64,000 nt of DNA from the NCBI GenBank assembly GCA_007844125.1, contig CM017569.1, forward strand, positions 12,309,740 through 12,373,739, in the 5' to 3' direction. This DNA is from Sinonovacula constricta (lineage: Eukaryota > Mollusca > Bivalvia > Cardiida > Solecurtidae). The position numbers and the translations under genes are program-made. The notes beneath the pieces were generated by a model. It was not told the origin of the DNA. It worked only from the letters and a program-made list of their open reading frames with translations, and did not search any database. Shown here piece by piece: positions 35,330-48,190 of this stretch. Position 1 is the stretch's first letter. Every line of letters begins with the position of its first letter.

Positions 35330-37531
35330 GTGTTGTATTTTTTCCCGATTTTGTTCTTAACAGTTTTTAGATTATTGTGCAACCTTTATTGTTAAGGGTC
35401 TGAATAGCAATATGGTCTAAAGCCAGAATAGCCTTATGAAAACTAATATTAGCTTCTTGTTATTGAAAACTGTTTCGTATATTATTTATAAAGTTACTTT
35501 ATTTAAACCAACCATAAATACTCATAATATTGATGAATCCAAATCTATGTTCCCTATGTTCAGTCAGCTTTCTTAGAATGTGTAAACGGTGGAAGAGCAC
35601 TTTGCAAAGACGAAAAATATAAAACTACTGAACCAAATGATGAATACATGTGTGCCGGTAAACATGTTTTTTCTTTAAAAGAAGAAAAAGATTTAGATAA
35701 TTAAATATCCATTTTATACTGCATATCGTAAAGTGAATTAAAAAAGTCGCAAAAATATTATTAAAACCCAATATCTAGCTAAATGTTTGACTAAGATATA
35801 CAAAACATTGCACTTGCTAACTGACTCTGTGAAACTAAAACATTGTGCCAGATAATAGGGCAGATTCTGATAAGATAGCTCCAATCATGGAGACGGCTGG
35901 ATTTCTTAATTTGACTAAGCCTGATTGAGTCGTGCCCAAAATGTTTCGAGTTTAAGCCCGAGAATTTATTTTAAGAAAATCGCGAGAATCCTTCATTACT
36001 GTACCTTCCTGATTTGCAGTCATCGTCCGGTAAAAACTAGGAGATACGTTCTGAAGTGTATTTGGACAAAAGGTTAATAGATTTTATGGTTTTATTAAAC
36101 TGACACCGAGTCTGAAAACTTTGAAGAGATACGCCTTTAGCAAAATAACTTTGTTAGTTGTTGAAAACTGGTTCATATTCATCTACAAACAAAAAATATG
36201 CCGAAATATGCAAACGCATACTTCTCTTCGCGTTGGATCATAACATGCAGTTAGTTTACATCTGTATTTCCGTTTTCCAATCGATCACCGTTTGCATATA
36301 TTCAAAAAACAACAACACAATCTTGCTATCATAGCGCAATTTTAAATAAACAAGTATTTCAGAATCGTCGGATATTATGCTTAATAAATACACAATAATA
36401 TTGGCTGAATTTAGATTGCTGTTGGGTTTTCGAGCATGTATTTTGCATAATTTCGATGTAGAGTATTTATGGAAGTTACAACTATAACCCGTCATATAAA
36501 AATACCGAAAATTCCAGTAAAGCCGCAAAGACTTTATTAAATGTTGGACCAGACGAAATACAACTATCAGTAAATATTGTAGAACAAACAAAATATAACT
36601 AAGCCTTTTATCAAATTAAGATCTTTCCTCTAAACTATACATTGGAGTTTCGGCACATTGACCAAGTAAAGCGTTTATCAAAACTTGGACCAAAATATAA
36701 TAGATTGTGCACATATTGTCAAGCTACCATCGTGTTTCAGTTCACTGCTCATTTGGATTTTAAAATATTAAATAAAAAAAATTCGATATAATTTTTTTCC
36801 TGTTCATTATAGCAAAGGCTACATTTCCGTAATTTTCCAATGGAGATAAAACCCCTCCTGTAAATTTTCCACATGTTGAAATAATGTTTATTCGGTTTGC
36901 ACAGTTGTAAATACACTGATCATAGCATTGGATTTTTTTTCCTCGACAATATTCAGACTTCAAGATATATTTTAACTTAATTTATTTACAGGAGAGATTT
37001 TGGTCCCTTAGGCCCTTCCCCGGTAAATCCGGGCATGACTGCGAAAGAGTGCTACTGTACTTAAAGATGCACACATGGTTACATACAGATCGTATGAATG
37101 ACATTTAAATAATTTGAACAATTAAATCACAACAATCACTATTGCGACACGTTTGTTTTCACATAACCACCATACATGTATCATGTTTCATGCTTTTTGT
37201 AACTAATTAATATTAATGATCTACAATTAATCAAAATGAACAACCTTAGATGGACTTGCTGGCTAATGAAGTGTTATTTTACAACATCAATTATCCATTT
37301 AATGGACAATGTTACTTAACACACAAAGGAAAGGTCGTACATAAATCACAACATTGCAGCGACCTTGGATATAAAATTGCTGACGGTATGGTATTTACAA
37401 CCTCTTGAAATTATGTGTTAGAACACAGGCATGTCAACAGGCAACACTGAAGTGGCATTCAACGATGAATAGATCAAGCCAGTGAACTGTTTATGCAAAC
37501 AACACATGACAAGTCCGTAAGCTACGATGTG
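35330..37531. other. Intergenic, no gene seen
   Basis: AT-rich sequence with many stops. Frames of about 60-110 codons on the minus strand near 36256-36963 have no recognisable domain, signal peptide or splice context. Confidence 0.4.
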
Positions 37532-39299
37532 GGGTCCGGACAATTCTCAGTCCGGACATTTCTCAGTTAGTGAAATTTGCAGGATCGGACAATTCTCAGT
37601 TGGTTGATTTGCAGGGCCGGACATTTCTCAGTTACTTGTTTTGCAGGGTCGGACAATTCTCAGTCCGTTAAATAAACCTGTGAACCAAACAAACTATTTA
37701 TCCTTACAAATTGCATCAATAATTATTTCTATACCCCTTGATTTTTATAACAAACGCTTTGACAAAAGCCTCGAAAATTCTTTAATTGTCCATCCCACTT
37801 AAGTGTTATAAAACAACACTGTAATTAAATAATGAAAGACAATCATCAAAAACCAGATAATTTTCTTTGACTGTGAACCAAACAAACTATTTATCCTTTC
37901 AAATTGCATCAATAACTATTTCTATACCCCTTAATTTTTATAACAAACGCTTTGACAAAAGCCTCGAAAATTCTTTAATTGTCCATCCCACTTAAGTGTT
38001 ATAAAACAACTTTGTAATTAAATAATGAAAGACAATCATCAAAAACCAGATAATTTTCTTTGACTGTGAACCAAACAAACTATTTATCCTTTCAAATTGC
38101 ATCAATAACTATTTCTATACCCCTTGATTTTTATAACAAACGCTTTGACAAAAGCCTCGAAAATTCTTTAATTGTCCATCCCACTTAAGTGTTATAAAAC
38201 AACACTGTAATTAAATAATGAAAGACAATCATCAAAAACCAGATAATTTTCTTTGACTGTGAACCAAACAAACTATTTATCCTTTCAAATTGCATCAATA
38301 ACTATTTCTATACCCCTTGATTTTTATAACAAACGCTTTGACAAAAGCCTCGAAAATTCTTTAATTGTCCATCCCACTTAAGTGTTATAAAACAACACTG
38401 TAATTAAATAATGAAAGACAATCATCAAAAACCAGATAATTTTCTTTGACTGTGAACCAAACAAACTATTTATCCTTTCAAATTGCATCAATAACTATTT
38501 CTATACCCCTTGATTTTTATAACAAACGCTTTGACAAAAGCCTCGAAAATTCTTTAATTGTCCATCCCACTTAAGTGTTATAAAACAACACTGTAATTAA
38601 ATAATGAAAGACAATCATCAAAAACCAGATAATTTTCTTTGACTGTGAACCAAACAAACTATTTATCCTTTCAAATTGCATCAATAATTATTTCTATACC
38701 CCTTGATTTTCATAACAAACGCTTTGACAAAAGCCGCGAAAATCCTTTAATTGGCCATCCCACTGTTCTTTAATAATGACATGCTTTACTCTAATTTCAA
38801 ACTGAGATGCTTGTTAGAATATAAGTCTCAGCGCAGCCTACGATAATTATTCCAAAAATGGAAATTCTAACAAGTAAGACAGGCTCCAAGAAAAGTTGTA
38901 GTTTGTGTTTGTTGTATGACACGCACCTTGTCTTTTTCAATAAAACATTTGATTAGTACCAGTCTTGAATTATCTTCATTAACGCAAAGAGCGATTGATG
39001 CGTTTACATCAAATACAATATCTGTGAAATACATGATGCGTTCATATCAAATACAATATCTGCATCTTTTTTAATTATTTCACTATAACGTCAAAATGGA
39101 TTAACACAACAATTTTATCACAAATATTGCTATACTTTGAAATATATTAACGGAGAAATGTCCGGACTGAGAATTGTCCGACCCTGCAAAACAAGTAACT
39201 GAGAAATGTCCGGCCCTGCAAATCAACAAACTGAGAATTGTCCGACCCTGCAAATTTCACTAACTGAGAAATGTCCGGACTGAGAATTGTCCGGCATTC
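37532..39299. mobile_element. Repeat-word transposon with long TIRs and 10-bp TSD
   Basis: A 1,768-bp element with inverted ends of about 145-150 bp. Each end is a series of alternating words GGACAATTCTCAG and GGACATTTCTCAG separated by GTTACTTGTTTTGCAGGG-type spacers. The perfect 10-bp flank CTACGATGTG is at 37522-37531 and 39300-39309. Long inverted repeats and a 9-11-bp duplication are typical of Mutator-like elements, so this is probably a non-autonomous MULE. There is no coding capacity. The interior is mostly a 193-bp tandem array. Confidence 0.82.
37681..38765. repeat. 193-bp tandem repeat, ~5.6 copies
   Basis: Units start TGAACCAAACAAAC at 37681, 37874, 38067, 38260, 38453 and 38646, exactly 193 bp apart. 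Copies are almost identical, so amplification was recent. The last copy is partial and more diverged. The array fills the interior of the transposon. Confidence 0.95.
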
Positions 39300-40084
39300 C
39301 TACGATGTGTACAAACAAACGTGTCAACCGTGTCTGCATTTCCAAACACAGTAATATAATGGAACTTTACGACGCAAGGTGTCTGCCGACATTGTAATAC
39401 TCTTATCACAGCTGTACATGTGAAAATCTAGTAATATCACCTTTCGGGTTAACGACAAATTAAATGAGGGAGGTAAGCTTAAAACTGAGAGAACAAGAAT
39501 ATAAAGTACATGTAACAACAATCATCCGTTTTGTAGATTTTGAATCACCTTAAAAGATTGGAACTGTCAGAGCAAGAATATAAAGTCTATGTATTATGAA
39601 GCTCTGAAGTCGAACCTAACTTTTGGCCTGATTACAAATGCTGATACCATGTCAACCCAGATGTATATTACATCGACTCGCATTGTTACAAACATGATCA
39701 TATACACTTAGATATATAGAACGCATAGCCTAAACAAGCCTTACGGTTACTAGATAGTGACAAATTTATTAGTTGCAATCACTCTAAAAAAGATTAGTAT
39801 AGTTTATATATGAGCTGTAGATTATATAAAAAAAAAAAATAATCAGTGGGTTACCATTGAAATAATCATTTTATTGCCTCATGTGTATGGTTGATGAAAA
39901 CAACCAATGTTGCCATTTTTAGACATTAACTTTATTATATCATATCAACTATTTTTGTGAAAAAGGGTAAACAAGCCTATATGGCAGTTTCTAACATTCA
40001 GCACAAATAAAGCTTTCATTTAAAACCAAACAAGGCTATCCCTGAAGTGATAATTACAAAAATATCTCAACTATCAGAAAATAC

Positions 40085-40515
40085 TTAATTTAGATGCAGA
40101 GTTCTTTAAACTTCACATATAGATAGAACTTTTTATTCTGGTTAAAGTTAATACAAAAATACAAATACAAAAAAAATGTATGTGTTGCCATACAAACTGA
40201 AGAGCTATGGCTTGTCAAATATTAAAAAAATAATATTTTTTAATTAAAAATATGCATAAAATATCACCTATTTTTTATTTGAGATGCAGTAGTCTTTAAA
40301 CTTTACACATAGATAGAAATCATTTTGTTGTACATATAAAAACAAAAAAGGTAGATTTTACCTTGTAAAATTTAAGAATTCGAGCTTATAATATGTAAAA
40401 AATACGATTTAAAAAAAATGTAAAATATCAATCATACTTTTCTTTTAATGCACCAGTCTGAACACTTAACATATAGGTAGAACACATTTTGCTGAATAAC
40501 TCAACAACAAAATAG
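40085..40515. repeat. Decayed ~170-bp tandem repeat, three copies
   Basis: The phrase CTTTAAACTTCACATATAGAT with variants recurs near 40106, 40292 and 40455. Each is followed by TTTTGTTG-like and AGGTAGAT-like stretches. Divergence is high. The sequence 39310-40085 before it shows nothing. Confidence 0.6.
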
Positions 40516-40702
40516 GTAGATCTTTTTGGTAAAAATCAGGATGAAAGCTGGTCAAATATAATATATAGCCTATATATTGCAACAAACACACAAACTATAT
40601 GATACAGTTCTTCCCAAAACCAGATTCTTGCAAATCTACAAACAAGAAAAGTGGCAGACCCACTATAGAATACCCCTGTGTCCTATTGGACAGAGGGGAG
40701 GT

Positions 40703-40733
<31 letters not shown>

Positions 40734-41620
40734 GGACCAGACAGCCTGATATTTCTTCATTCACACAAAACATAACTAACACTAGGGTCTTAACGATCTA
40801 CCGCAACTACTCATTAAATACCAAGCTTATTAGCTACACAGGTCCCTAAAAAGGTGCACCCCTTCCCCACTATTTCACAATTTCGTTAGGGGAAGAGGTA
40901 AGCCGAAAACAGGGAACCTTCTTATGGTGAAAAATAAATAAACAAATACCATAAGAACCTAGTGTCAGGGGAAAGAGCCAAGAATTAGGGAGTGGAATTC
41001 ACTCAAAACATGCTCAATCCCCTTTAAGTTTCAAAAATTACCAAAATTATACCATTTTCCCAGTAAATGGGTACATAAACTAGGTACCTAATTAGGGCCC
41101 ACTTTAGGCGATATTTTTCGGAATTTACACATTTAAGCCATGCATGGGCAACATGGCGGGGTCATGAAAAAGCCCTCAACAGGGCGAGTAGACCCTTATT
41201 AAACTAGTTCCAACAACAACAACATTTCTTCATTCATATCTGCAAATAGTGTCTAACATTTGTCTTAAGTTTCATTAAAATCCTTTGAGTGGTGTAGGAG
41301 AAGTTAACCTAAAAACGAATGTGGACAGTAAGGGGGTGGGGGTGGGGGTGGCTGGTCAGACAGACTGAGAGACGGATCGGAAAATAACTATTCTTGGGTT
41401 AAAACTTATTTTAATTTGTATTACCATTTGCATGTTAATATTAATAACATAAAATTACAAATTGTTTTTGTTCTGGTGAGTTTGTTAAGTAGGTCTAGTG
41501 TACATAATCAATAAGTGATGTTTAGATGTGAGATTTGCAAGGAAACTTAACTGCTTAAAATAATATATGATTGCAGTATGCTTATAAAGTGTAAGCAGAA
41601 TTCAAGTGGTAATTGTACGG
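40516..41620. other. Intergenic with G runs
   Basis: Holds a run of 27 G at 40703-40729 and a possible G-quadruplex at 41332-41351 (three G5 runs, each separated by one T). No gene was recognised. The text around 41270-41390 looks like a dispersed repeat, but I saw no second copy here. Confidence 0.5.
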
Positions 41621-42535
41621 TGAGCGGACGTGTCGGCACACGGACGTTTTGGCCTAGGACAGTTCGGCCTAGGACATTCGGGACTAGGACAGTTCTGCCT
41701 AGGACAGTTCAGCCCACGGACAGTTCAGCCTAGATTTTAAGATTTTACTATTAACACAAAATAAATATGAAGAAAACATTAACATAACTGCCTGGAATGA
41801 ATATAACTCTAAAGTCACTCACTAATTCACCTTACACGAAATCTAGTTATTAACACCATAATTAAGATCTTCTTCATAAAACCATAAGCACTGATTAGCC
41901 ATTCTTTATTCTAGAAATAAAAGTTTCCATAGCTCTTTGATCCTTTTCAATGAAGTTGTGTTGTAATTAAATAAAAATGTTAATTGTCATATTGAGCTGC
42001 TGAAATTAACAAAATATTGTATTAAAGCTACTTAATTTCCCATCTGAAAATATTGATTAAAGTACCATGGAACTATACAATTCATGGTTACACATCTGAT
42101 GAACTGATGAGGATGCTAGCAAAGTTGCTGTAATTTTAAATAGTCACATGTGTGATAAATATGTATGTGCTTGAAATGAACTACAATTTATATAATTGTG
42201 CTTGAAATGATCTACAACTTGTGTGTATCTGCTTATAATGAACTACAATTAATACAAACTAAAATCATACTGACACTGTTTTATCTATGCTTTGAGTATA
42301 AAAGTAAACAATATACATTTAAAAAAAGTTTTATCTATGCCTTGAGTATGAAAAATACATAATAAACATTAATTTACTATAATTTTTAACATTGTCTTGA
42401 ATTTTAAGGCCCCGTTTCAAATAGGCCGAAACATCCACCTTTACACAGAAATCTTGCGGAACTGTCCTAGTCCGGAATGTCCTGGGCCGAACTGTCCTAG
42501 GCCGAAATGTCCGTGGGCCAAAACGTCCGCCATTC
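41621..42535. mobile_element. Repeat-word transposon, GGACAGTTCGGCCTA words
   Basis: A 915-bp element. Both ends (about 41621-41735 and 42450-42535, inverted) consist of the word GGACAGTTCGGCCTA and variants (GGACGTTTTGGCC, GGACATTCGGGACTA). Flanks are AATTGTACGG and AATTTTACAA, an imperfect 10-bp repeat. The right terminus reads GAATGGCGGAC on the minus strand, like GAATGCCGGAC of the element ending at 39299. The interior is AT-rich and non-coding. Confidence 0.7.
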
Positions 42536-42834
42536 AATTTTACAACGTGCTTTGCTACGTTTCTGGTCACACAACTAGCAGTTCTTCATTCTACCCGTTC
42601 ATATAGGTTTTTAATATATGCGATAATGCGTATGTTGGCCAAAAAGTAGTTGTCCATTTCAAAATAGTTCCGGCGTCTGTCTTGTATTGAGTTCTTAGGC
42701 GGGGTGTAGCTTAATGAAAGACACGAAGGGAATGTTCGTTTTAGATATATTTCAATATTGTCAAGATGTGTCTTCTAACATAGGTCTGGTGTGAAGGTGA
42801 TTCCTGAGGTATACGGCGGCCTAGTTTTTTTTAA

Positions 42835-42840
42835 TTTATT
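42835..42840 (-). promoter_or_regulatory. Candidate poly(A) signal of the GPCR gene
   Basis: AATAAA on the minus strand about 215 bp after the GPCR stop codon. Confidence 0.4.
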
Positions 42841-43052
42841 GACAGTGTATGTGGCATTTTCAGGATTTTATATGTCTGATGGTAATAATTTCACTATGGG
42901 ATTAATAAATGACATAAGGCAGTCAGTGTCCATGAAGTAAAGTTCGACAAAATTCACTAACACCAAACACATGCTTCAAGAACAATAAGAGATTGTTGTT
43001 TTGTTTTAAATCCTTCACTTTCCAGAATATTTGCGTTTGCTTTTTACCTCTT

Positions 43053-44177
43053 TCATATATGAACACTATGGGAATGGTTACTTGTTTCCCGGTTTTGTTG
43101 CTCGTCATTTCGGGTCTGGCTCACTAAAATGTCTTCAACATGGTGTCGTCTGCAGCAGGCGAGAATTCCCCGTTGCAGCTCCTGGTTGATGAATCCATAC
43201 AAGAAGGGATTCACACACGAGTTGCAGTATGCAAACATCAGGGTCCACACTAACACGTGCGACGGTATGGAATTTTTCGCATTAGTGACGTCATATTGTA
43301 TCAGGCTAAATGTCACAAATAGCGGAAGCCACATCATAAGAAACACAAGAACGAGGAGTGTTAGAGTTTTTACAATGCGCATGTTTCTACGGCTTCTGCT
43401 GACAAACGATCGCCTGTCTCTTGCAATGATACCCGGTGCGTTAGCAACGGTTCTCCGCGAAAGCCAGAACCTTTTGAAAATGCGGAAATAGTTTACGATA
43501 ATTATGATCAGAGGTATGGCAAAATTAATCGTCACAACAGCGCACGTAAATATCAAAGATACGGGTAGATCGCTGTACGTCTTCGGCCAGACGACAGTAC
43601 AAAAAGATATTGTACCTTTGTGAGTGTCAATTTCTTCCACATGAAAAAATATGGCGACCGGGAGGTACAGAACTCCTGATAATATCCAAATGGTGATTGC
43701 TGTAATTAGGACATGTCGAGGCCGCATCCTTTTGGTCGCCGACAGGTTGAGATTTGTGCAAATGTACCTGTCAATACTTATCACAGCCATAGTCCAGATG
43801 AGCACAATAGAGCACACAAACATTCCGTAAATAAGGATACTGCACATGGCGTGTCCTAGTCGCCATTTTGGTCCAAACCGGATGTACGCCACAAACGGTG
43901 CTGACGCCGCAAAAAGTAAGTCAGCAATAGCAAGGTTGCAAACAAGGTAGTTGGTAATGTTTCTCGAATTCTTAGACTTTATAACAAACCCAATAATGAA
44001 AGCATTTCCAACCGCAGAAACCAAGAACAATACAATCATAAGAGATGCTTCGATGTAGGCGGTCCCAGCCCACGGTCTGTTGAACTGAGAAAAAAATGTA
44101 AAGTAAGTGAAGTTTCCCCAACCGAATCTATAATCATATCCACAGAAATAGGACATGTTTAGTTGCGATCCTGTCAT
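43053..44177 (-). CDS. Class A GPCR, free fatty acid receptor 4-like
   Basis: An intact single-exon receptor of 374 residues from the first in-frame ATG (44177). The frame stays open for 33 more codons upstream, but without an ATG. Seven membrane helices are visible. Key sites are N58 (GN, helix 1), D86 (LAIAD, helix 2), C112 and C193 for the extracellular disulfide, DRY at 136-138, MWLP at 282-285 in helix 6 in place of CWLP, and NPFLY at 323-327. N7 and N22 fit N-glycosylation, and CC at 341-342 may be lipid-modified. The stretch FFHVEE...ISFCTVVWP before helix 5 closely resembles the FFAR4/GPR120 loop (SICTLIWP). The ligand is therefore plausibly a fatty acid or related lipid, but invertebrate receptors of this group are mostly orphans. 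Confidence 0.85.
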   Translation of the reverse strand: MTGSQLNMSYFCGYDYRFGWGNFTYFTFFSQFNRPWAGTAYIEASLMIVLFLVSAVGNAFIIGFVIKSKNSRNITNYLVCNLAIADLLFAASAPFVAYIRFGPKWRLGHAMCSILIYGMFVCSIVLIWTMAVISIDRYICTNLNLSATKRMRPRHVLITAITIWILSGVLYLPVAIFFHVEEIDTHKGTISFCTVVWPKTYSDLPVSLIFTCAVVTINFAIPLIIIIVNYFRIFKRFWLSRRTVANAPGIIARDRRSFVSRSRRNMRIVKTLTLLVLVFLMMWLPLFVTFSLIQYDVTNAKNSIPSHVLVWTLMFAYCNSCVNPFLYGFINQELQRGILACCRRHHVEDILVSQTRNDEQQNRETSNHSHSVHI

Positions 44178-47165
44178 GTTGTCTTGTACATCGATTGGTA
44201 TGGTTAATATTGAAATAATACCATAATCAAGATCAATATGTGTGCAGTAAATGTCAGTAACATTCACTTTGGACAAACCTTACCATTATAAATTGAGAAA
44301 CGTTTATTATGTTCAATGTCTATCTTAAAAGCGACAACAAGTCGTCTATGATAACCTAAACTTAAAACTTGGCACTTCATGAATTGTATCAAAATATAAT
44401 ACACAAACGTAATTTTTTAAACGTGGTAACAGTTTCAAGTTGCATCTGTCCACGAGAAAACACATGAATGGCTGAATTAATACTCCTAAAGGATGACATT
44501 GAAGCTTATCTCTGAGTTCGAATGTTTGTGTTTTATCAGACCTTTTCAATAACACCACAACTACTGAGCAATGGGCCCTGAGTTATGCATTAAGCCTCGG
44601 CGTAAATCGGTTAGTGTCCACAGAAGCTCTCGTGTCAAGTGGTTAAAATGCTTCCTCACAGGCTGCCATTTAAAACGAGGATCGTATGTTGACAGTTCCT
44701 AACAACTAGAACGTTGATGACGTAAAGATCTGCTGACGAAATGCAGTCAATTGGTCATACACTTGTCCATATTTGTTCAATAATCCATTAGGAGGCATTC
44801 GGTAAAATTACGAGGAAGCATCTTTCAGATAAAGCTATATACCGCGTAAATTTCCAGTTATAGAGTGTTGCCTAAAGGTTTTAATCAATATTCGGGGACT
44901 TAGTTTAAAACCAATGACAATTTTAGCTGACTTGGTTGTTTATTGCTTTTCCCCTCTCGTAGATATATACTGGTTTTAGAGCTGGACATGTTCCATACCA
45001 TGATTATTTTTAAACCGGAAATCCCCGTATTGCATTGTAGATATTTATCATCCTTTCGGGTTTAAAAATTCAAAATGTTTTATATGAATATCACGGCGAA
45101 ATGTTAGCACTATAAAATAACATGAGGTGAAATCGCGTAGATGGCGAAGTATTCGCTCTGCAAAACCATGGGAATAAAAGTTGTATCTACAAAATCGCGA
45201 AAGGCTTACATGCAAAGGCATGAATTTTTAAAACGCTTATTGTCAGTGGGTTGTAAGAGTGTATCTTAGCTGGTATGCAATGGCGATAGTGCAAAATAAG
45301 AAACCACAACTTCCCCCTAGCTGAGTTGCAAAATAGTCAACTTACTTTAGCAGTGTTAACAACATCAACCTCTTTCGGCTGAAACTAGGAATGTTCACGC
45401 CTATTTTCAAACGTATTTGGGTCCTTCCCCTAAAATTGATTAGTTAATATTGTTACCAGATTTTCAAAGCCATGCCATAAAATCGCTGATCCTAATCAAG
45501 CTTGCTAATAACTTCTGAAAAGTGCTCAACATATGACAATGGCCAACTTCATCTGTGATCTCCATTTCCACGAGTCAAGGGTGAGTTAAGGTGGGCGTAA
45601 GGAAATGTCATGGTGTGATAATGGTATTAGAACTGGTTTCGTATCCCAAAGATTAACCCTCATTTAACAACTTTTTCCCGCTGGTGTTCCTGACGTAACA
45701 GGTCTGTGCAAACGCTCCGTGTACGAATAATAACCCTTATTTGCTGATTCAAACATAGGCGTTATCACTGATTGTCTCTGGTGGTTCGACCTCCTATGAA
45801 ACAAATCGTTAAAACAGCTGTCGAAAGAACTGCATTACATCAAGATGTAGTGCACATGTTTTATCCTTTTTGCTTAACGTTCCTTGATTTCGTAGATAAA
45901 AAGACCTAAAATGACCTACAAAGTCTAGACTTACTCCAATGGTAAGTGGCATATTTAGAAAATAGTATTACTTCCGTTTCCCATTTACTTGGCAATGGAC
46001 ACGTAGAAGTCATGTATTTTAATTGTTTGCGTACCACTTTCAAAACGGCTAAAAGTCATACACGATTTACACACAGTCCACATTAGTGATGATCAATCAA
46101 TGTCGATTGGTGCTTCAAGTTTTCACCGAATGTTCTTTAACATATTTATTCCGGAAATATCAGTCCAAGGTTCCCTTTCGACAATTAAAGACCAAGTTGA
46201 AAACAGCAACAGCGCTTTTTATGCCTGCGGACAGTGCTTATACGCAAGTGTGCGATGAAGTAATCGAACTATTATAAATTTTATATTTAGGATTAAATAT
46301 CACCATCTCCGGAAATTAAATATCACATATAACTGTCAAAAAACGTTTGGACCTTAATCAAGTAAATGGAAATTGTACGGACTTTTAAAAATAGATTAGC
46401 TTAAACTTAAAAGTATAGTTCCAGTTTTCTGTTTGTTACAGAGATACATTATTGTAACTCGTTTGTTGAATAAATTGTTGTTGTTCGAAGCTTGTTTCTT
46501 GTTTTCTCTAGCTGCCATTGAGCTCAAAACTTTTTGAGTAGGCTAGTTCAACTGTGTACGAGCGTCACTTGTTGATAGTTATAATGCACAAGGCTTTCCC
46601 CCCGTTACTAACAGTTTGTACCATTATCACTTATCCACATATGACAATCGTACGATGATAACATCCAACGAAATAGTTACATGCTCGCAAGGTAACGGTC
46701 AATATGTGTGCGTCGTCGAAGTCTCAGCTTAACCTTTAAGAGCGTCGGTGTCTTGTTTCGAATATTAAGGGGTGTAGTGGTCGATCCGAAAAGTCGTTCT
46801 CTGAGGATATTTACGTAATGCAGTTAAATTATTATCTGAAAGGAAAAGTACACCTAATTATAAGAATTTCTCGCGCTCGGAAATGCCAAAACGAGAAAAA
46901 AGCATTCAAGGTTATTGTACTTTACCTCCCATAGCAGCTAGATACAAAGATGCCTAGCCTAAAAATAATCAACACTGACTGCGCTAGTCATGCAATTAAC
47001 CATTTTATTAAAATGAAGATAATTAGACTAAGTACATAGATAATATTGTAATTATTTTTTTCATGGACAATAAAGGATTGTATGCACTCACCTTTTGAAT
47101 ATAAATGACAAATATCTAGTGCGGGCGTTCTACAAACGATAGCGCTACCGTAGATTTGCAGAATA
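44178..47165. other. Upstream of the GPCR, no gene recognised
   Basis: Mostly AT-rich unique sequence. A 63-codon plus-strand frame at 46086-46277 has no motif. No promoter element could be assigned to the receptor gene. Confidence 0.4.
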
Positions 47166-47169
47166 GGGA

Positions 47170-47338
47170 ATTTATCTTCCGAGTTTTTGTATTATGGGCA
47201 TTAGCCCCTTGGCCCGTTGGCTTTGTAGTATGAATATCTTACCGTGGCATTACAGTGAGAACATTTCACTTTTCGTTGCTGTCCAGGCTTTGCAGTGGTA
47301 GCATTTAAAATTCCGGAAATTTTGCAGGGTGGGCAGTT

Positions 47339-47371
<33 letters not shown>

Positions 47372-48190
47372 GACGTGCATTTCTTTTGACGTGATTTGTT
47401 GATTTGTAGTACGGTCATTCCCCCTGTGTGACTTTTAATGTGGTCGTTATATTTTTTTTGGCTCTTCTGTGTGGGAATTAACTTTCTATGGTTTTGCTGT
47501 GCGGACATTTAACATTCAATGGCTTTGTAGTGCAGACATAGGTATTAAGCGGGGATAATTTGACATATTATTCCCCATTTCTGCCTAAGCAAAGATTACC
47601 CTCCGTGGTTTTCTGGTTCAAAATTTCGTCTCCGGTGGTTTTGTAGGGGTAATTTGCACCTTCGTACATATTGAGTTCCACCTTCCAAGGCATGTAAGCG
47701 TTTATTTCGCCTAAGTGGTATTGTAGTGATGATATTTCAGCTTACCTATCTTTGACCAGTGGATATATAAGTTATCGTTTTGCATTGAGCATATTTCAGA
47801 TTCCATGGTTTTACAGAAGGATACTTTAATTCACATTAATTACAGTGCGAGCATTTTACCTTCAGTAGCTTAGTAATGTGGGTCTTCTTCATTTCGTGGC
47901 CTTAAAATGAGGACATTTTACCTTCCGTGGCTTTAATATGCTGGCATATAATCTTGCGTGGCTTTGCAGTTCGGGCATTTGACATTTTGCATTCCGAACA
48001 CTTTACTTTCCTTGGCTTTGTAGGCAGACATTAGAACTCACGTGATTTGGTAGGTGGAAATTACTTTTTCAGTTGGTTTGTAGATGGACAGTTCATCTGC
48101 CAGAATTGTAATTAGACCAAATACAGCTGTGGTTTTGCTGTGTGGATATTTCACCTCTTTTGGTTTTGTTGGTGAAAATGACATGCGGTT
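47170..48190. repeat. Ancient, strongly decayed ~35-45-bp minisatellite
   Basis: The theme GGCTTTGTAGTG, then GGACATTTCACCTTCC, recurs about 25 times with heavy divergence and variable spacing. Examples are near 47218, 47490, 47520, 47630, 47850, 47930, 48010 and 48070. A run of 30 T at 47341-47370 interrupts it. The regularity is visible only by eye across the 1-kb stretch. Confidence 0.6.

Noticed and set aside
44580..44700. A possible tRNA-derived SINE (TCAAGTGGTTAAAATG followed by GGATCGTATG)
   Set aside because: The A-box-like part is fair, but the B box is poor and no element boundaries are visible.
46086..46277. A 63-codon plus-strand frame with a basic stretch
   Set aside because: Short, with no homology I recognise and no splice sites in a suitable position; it is expected by chance.
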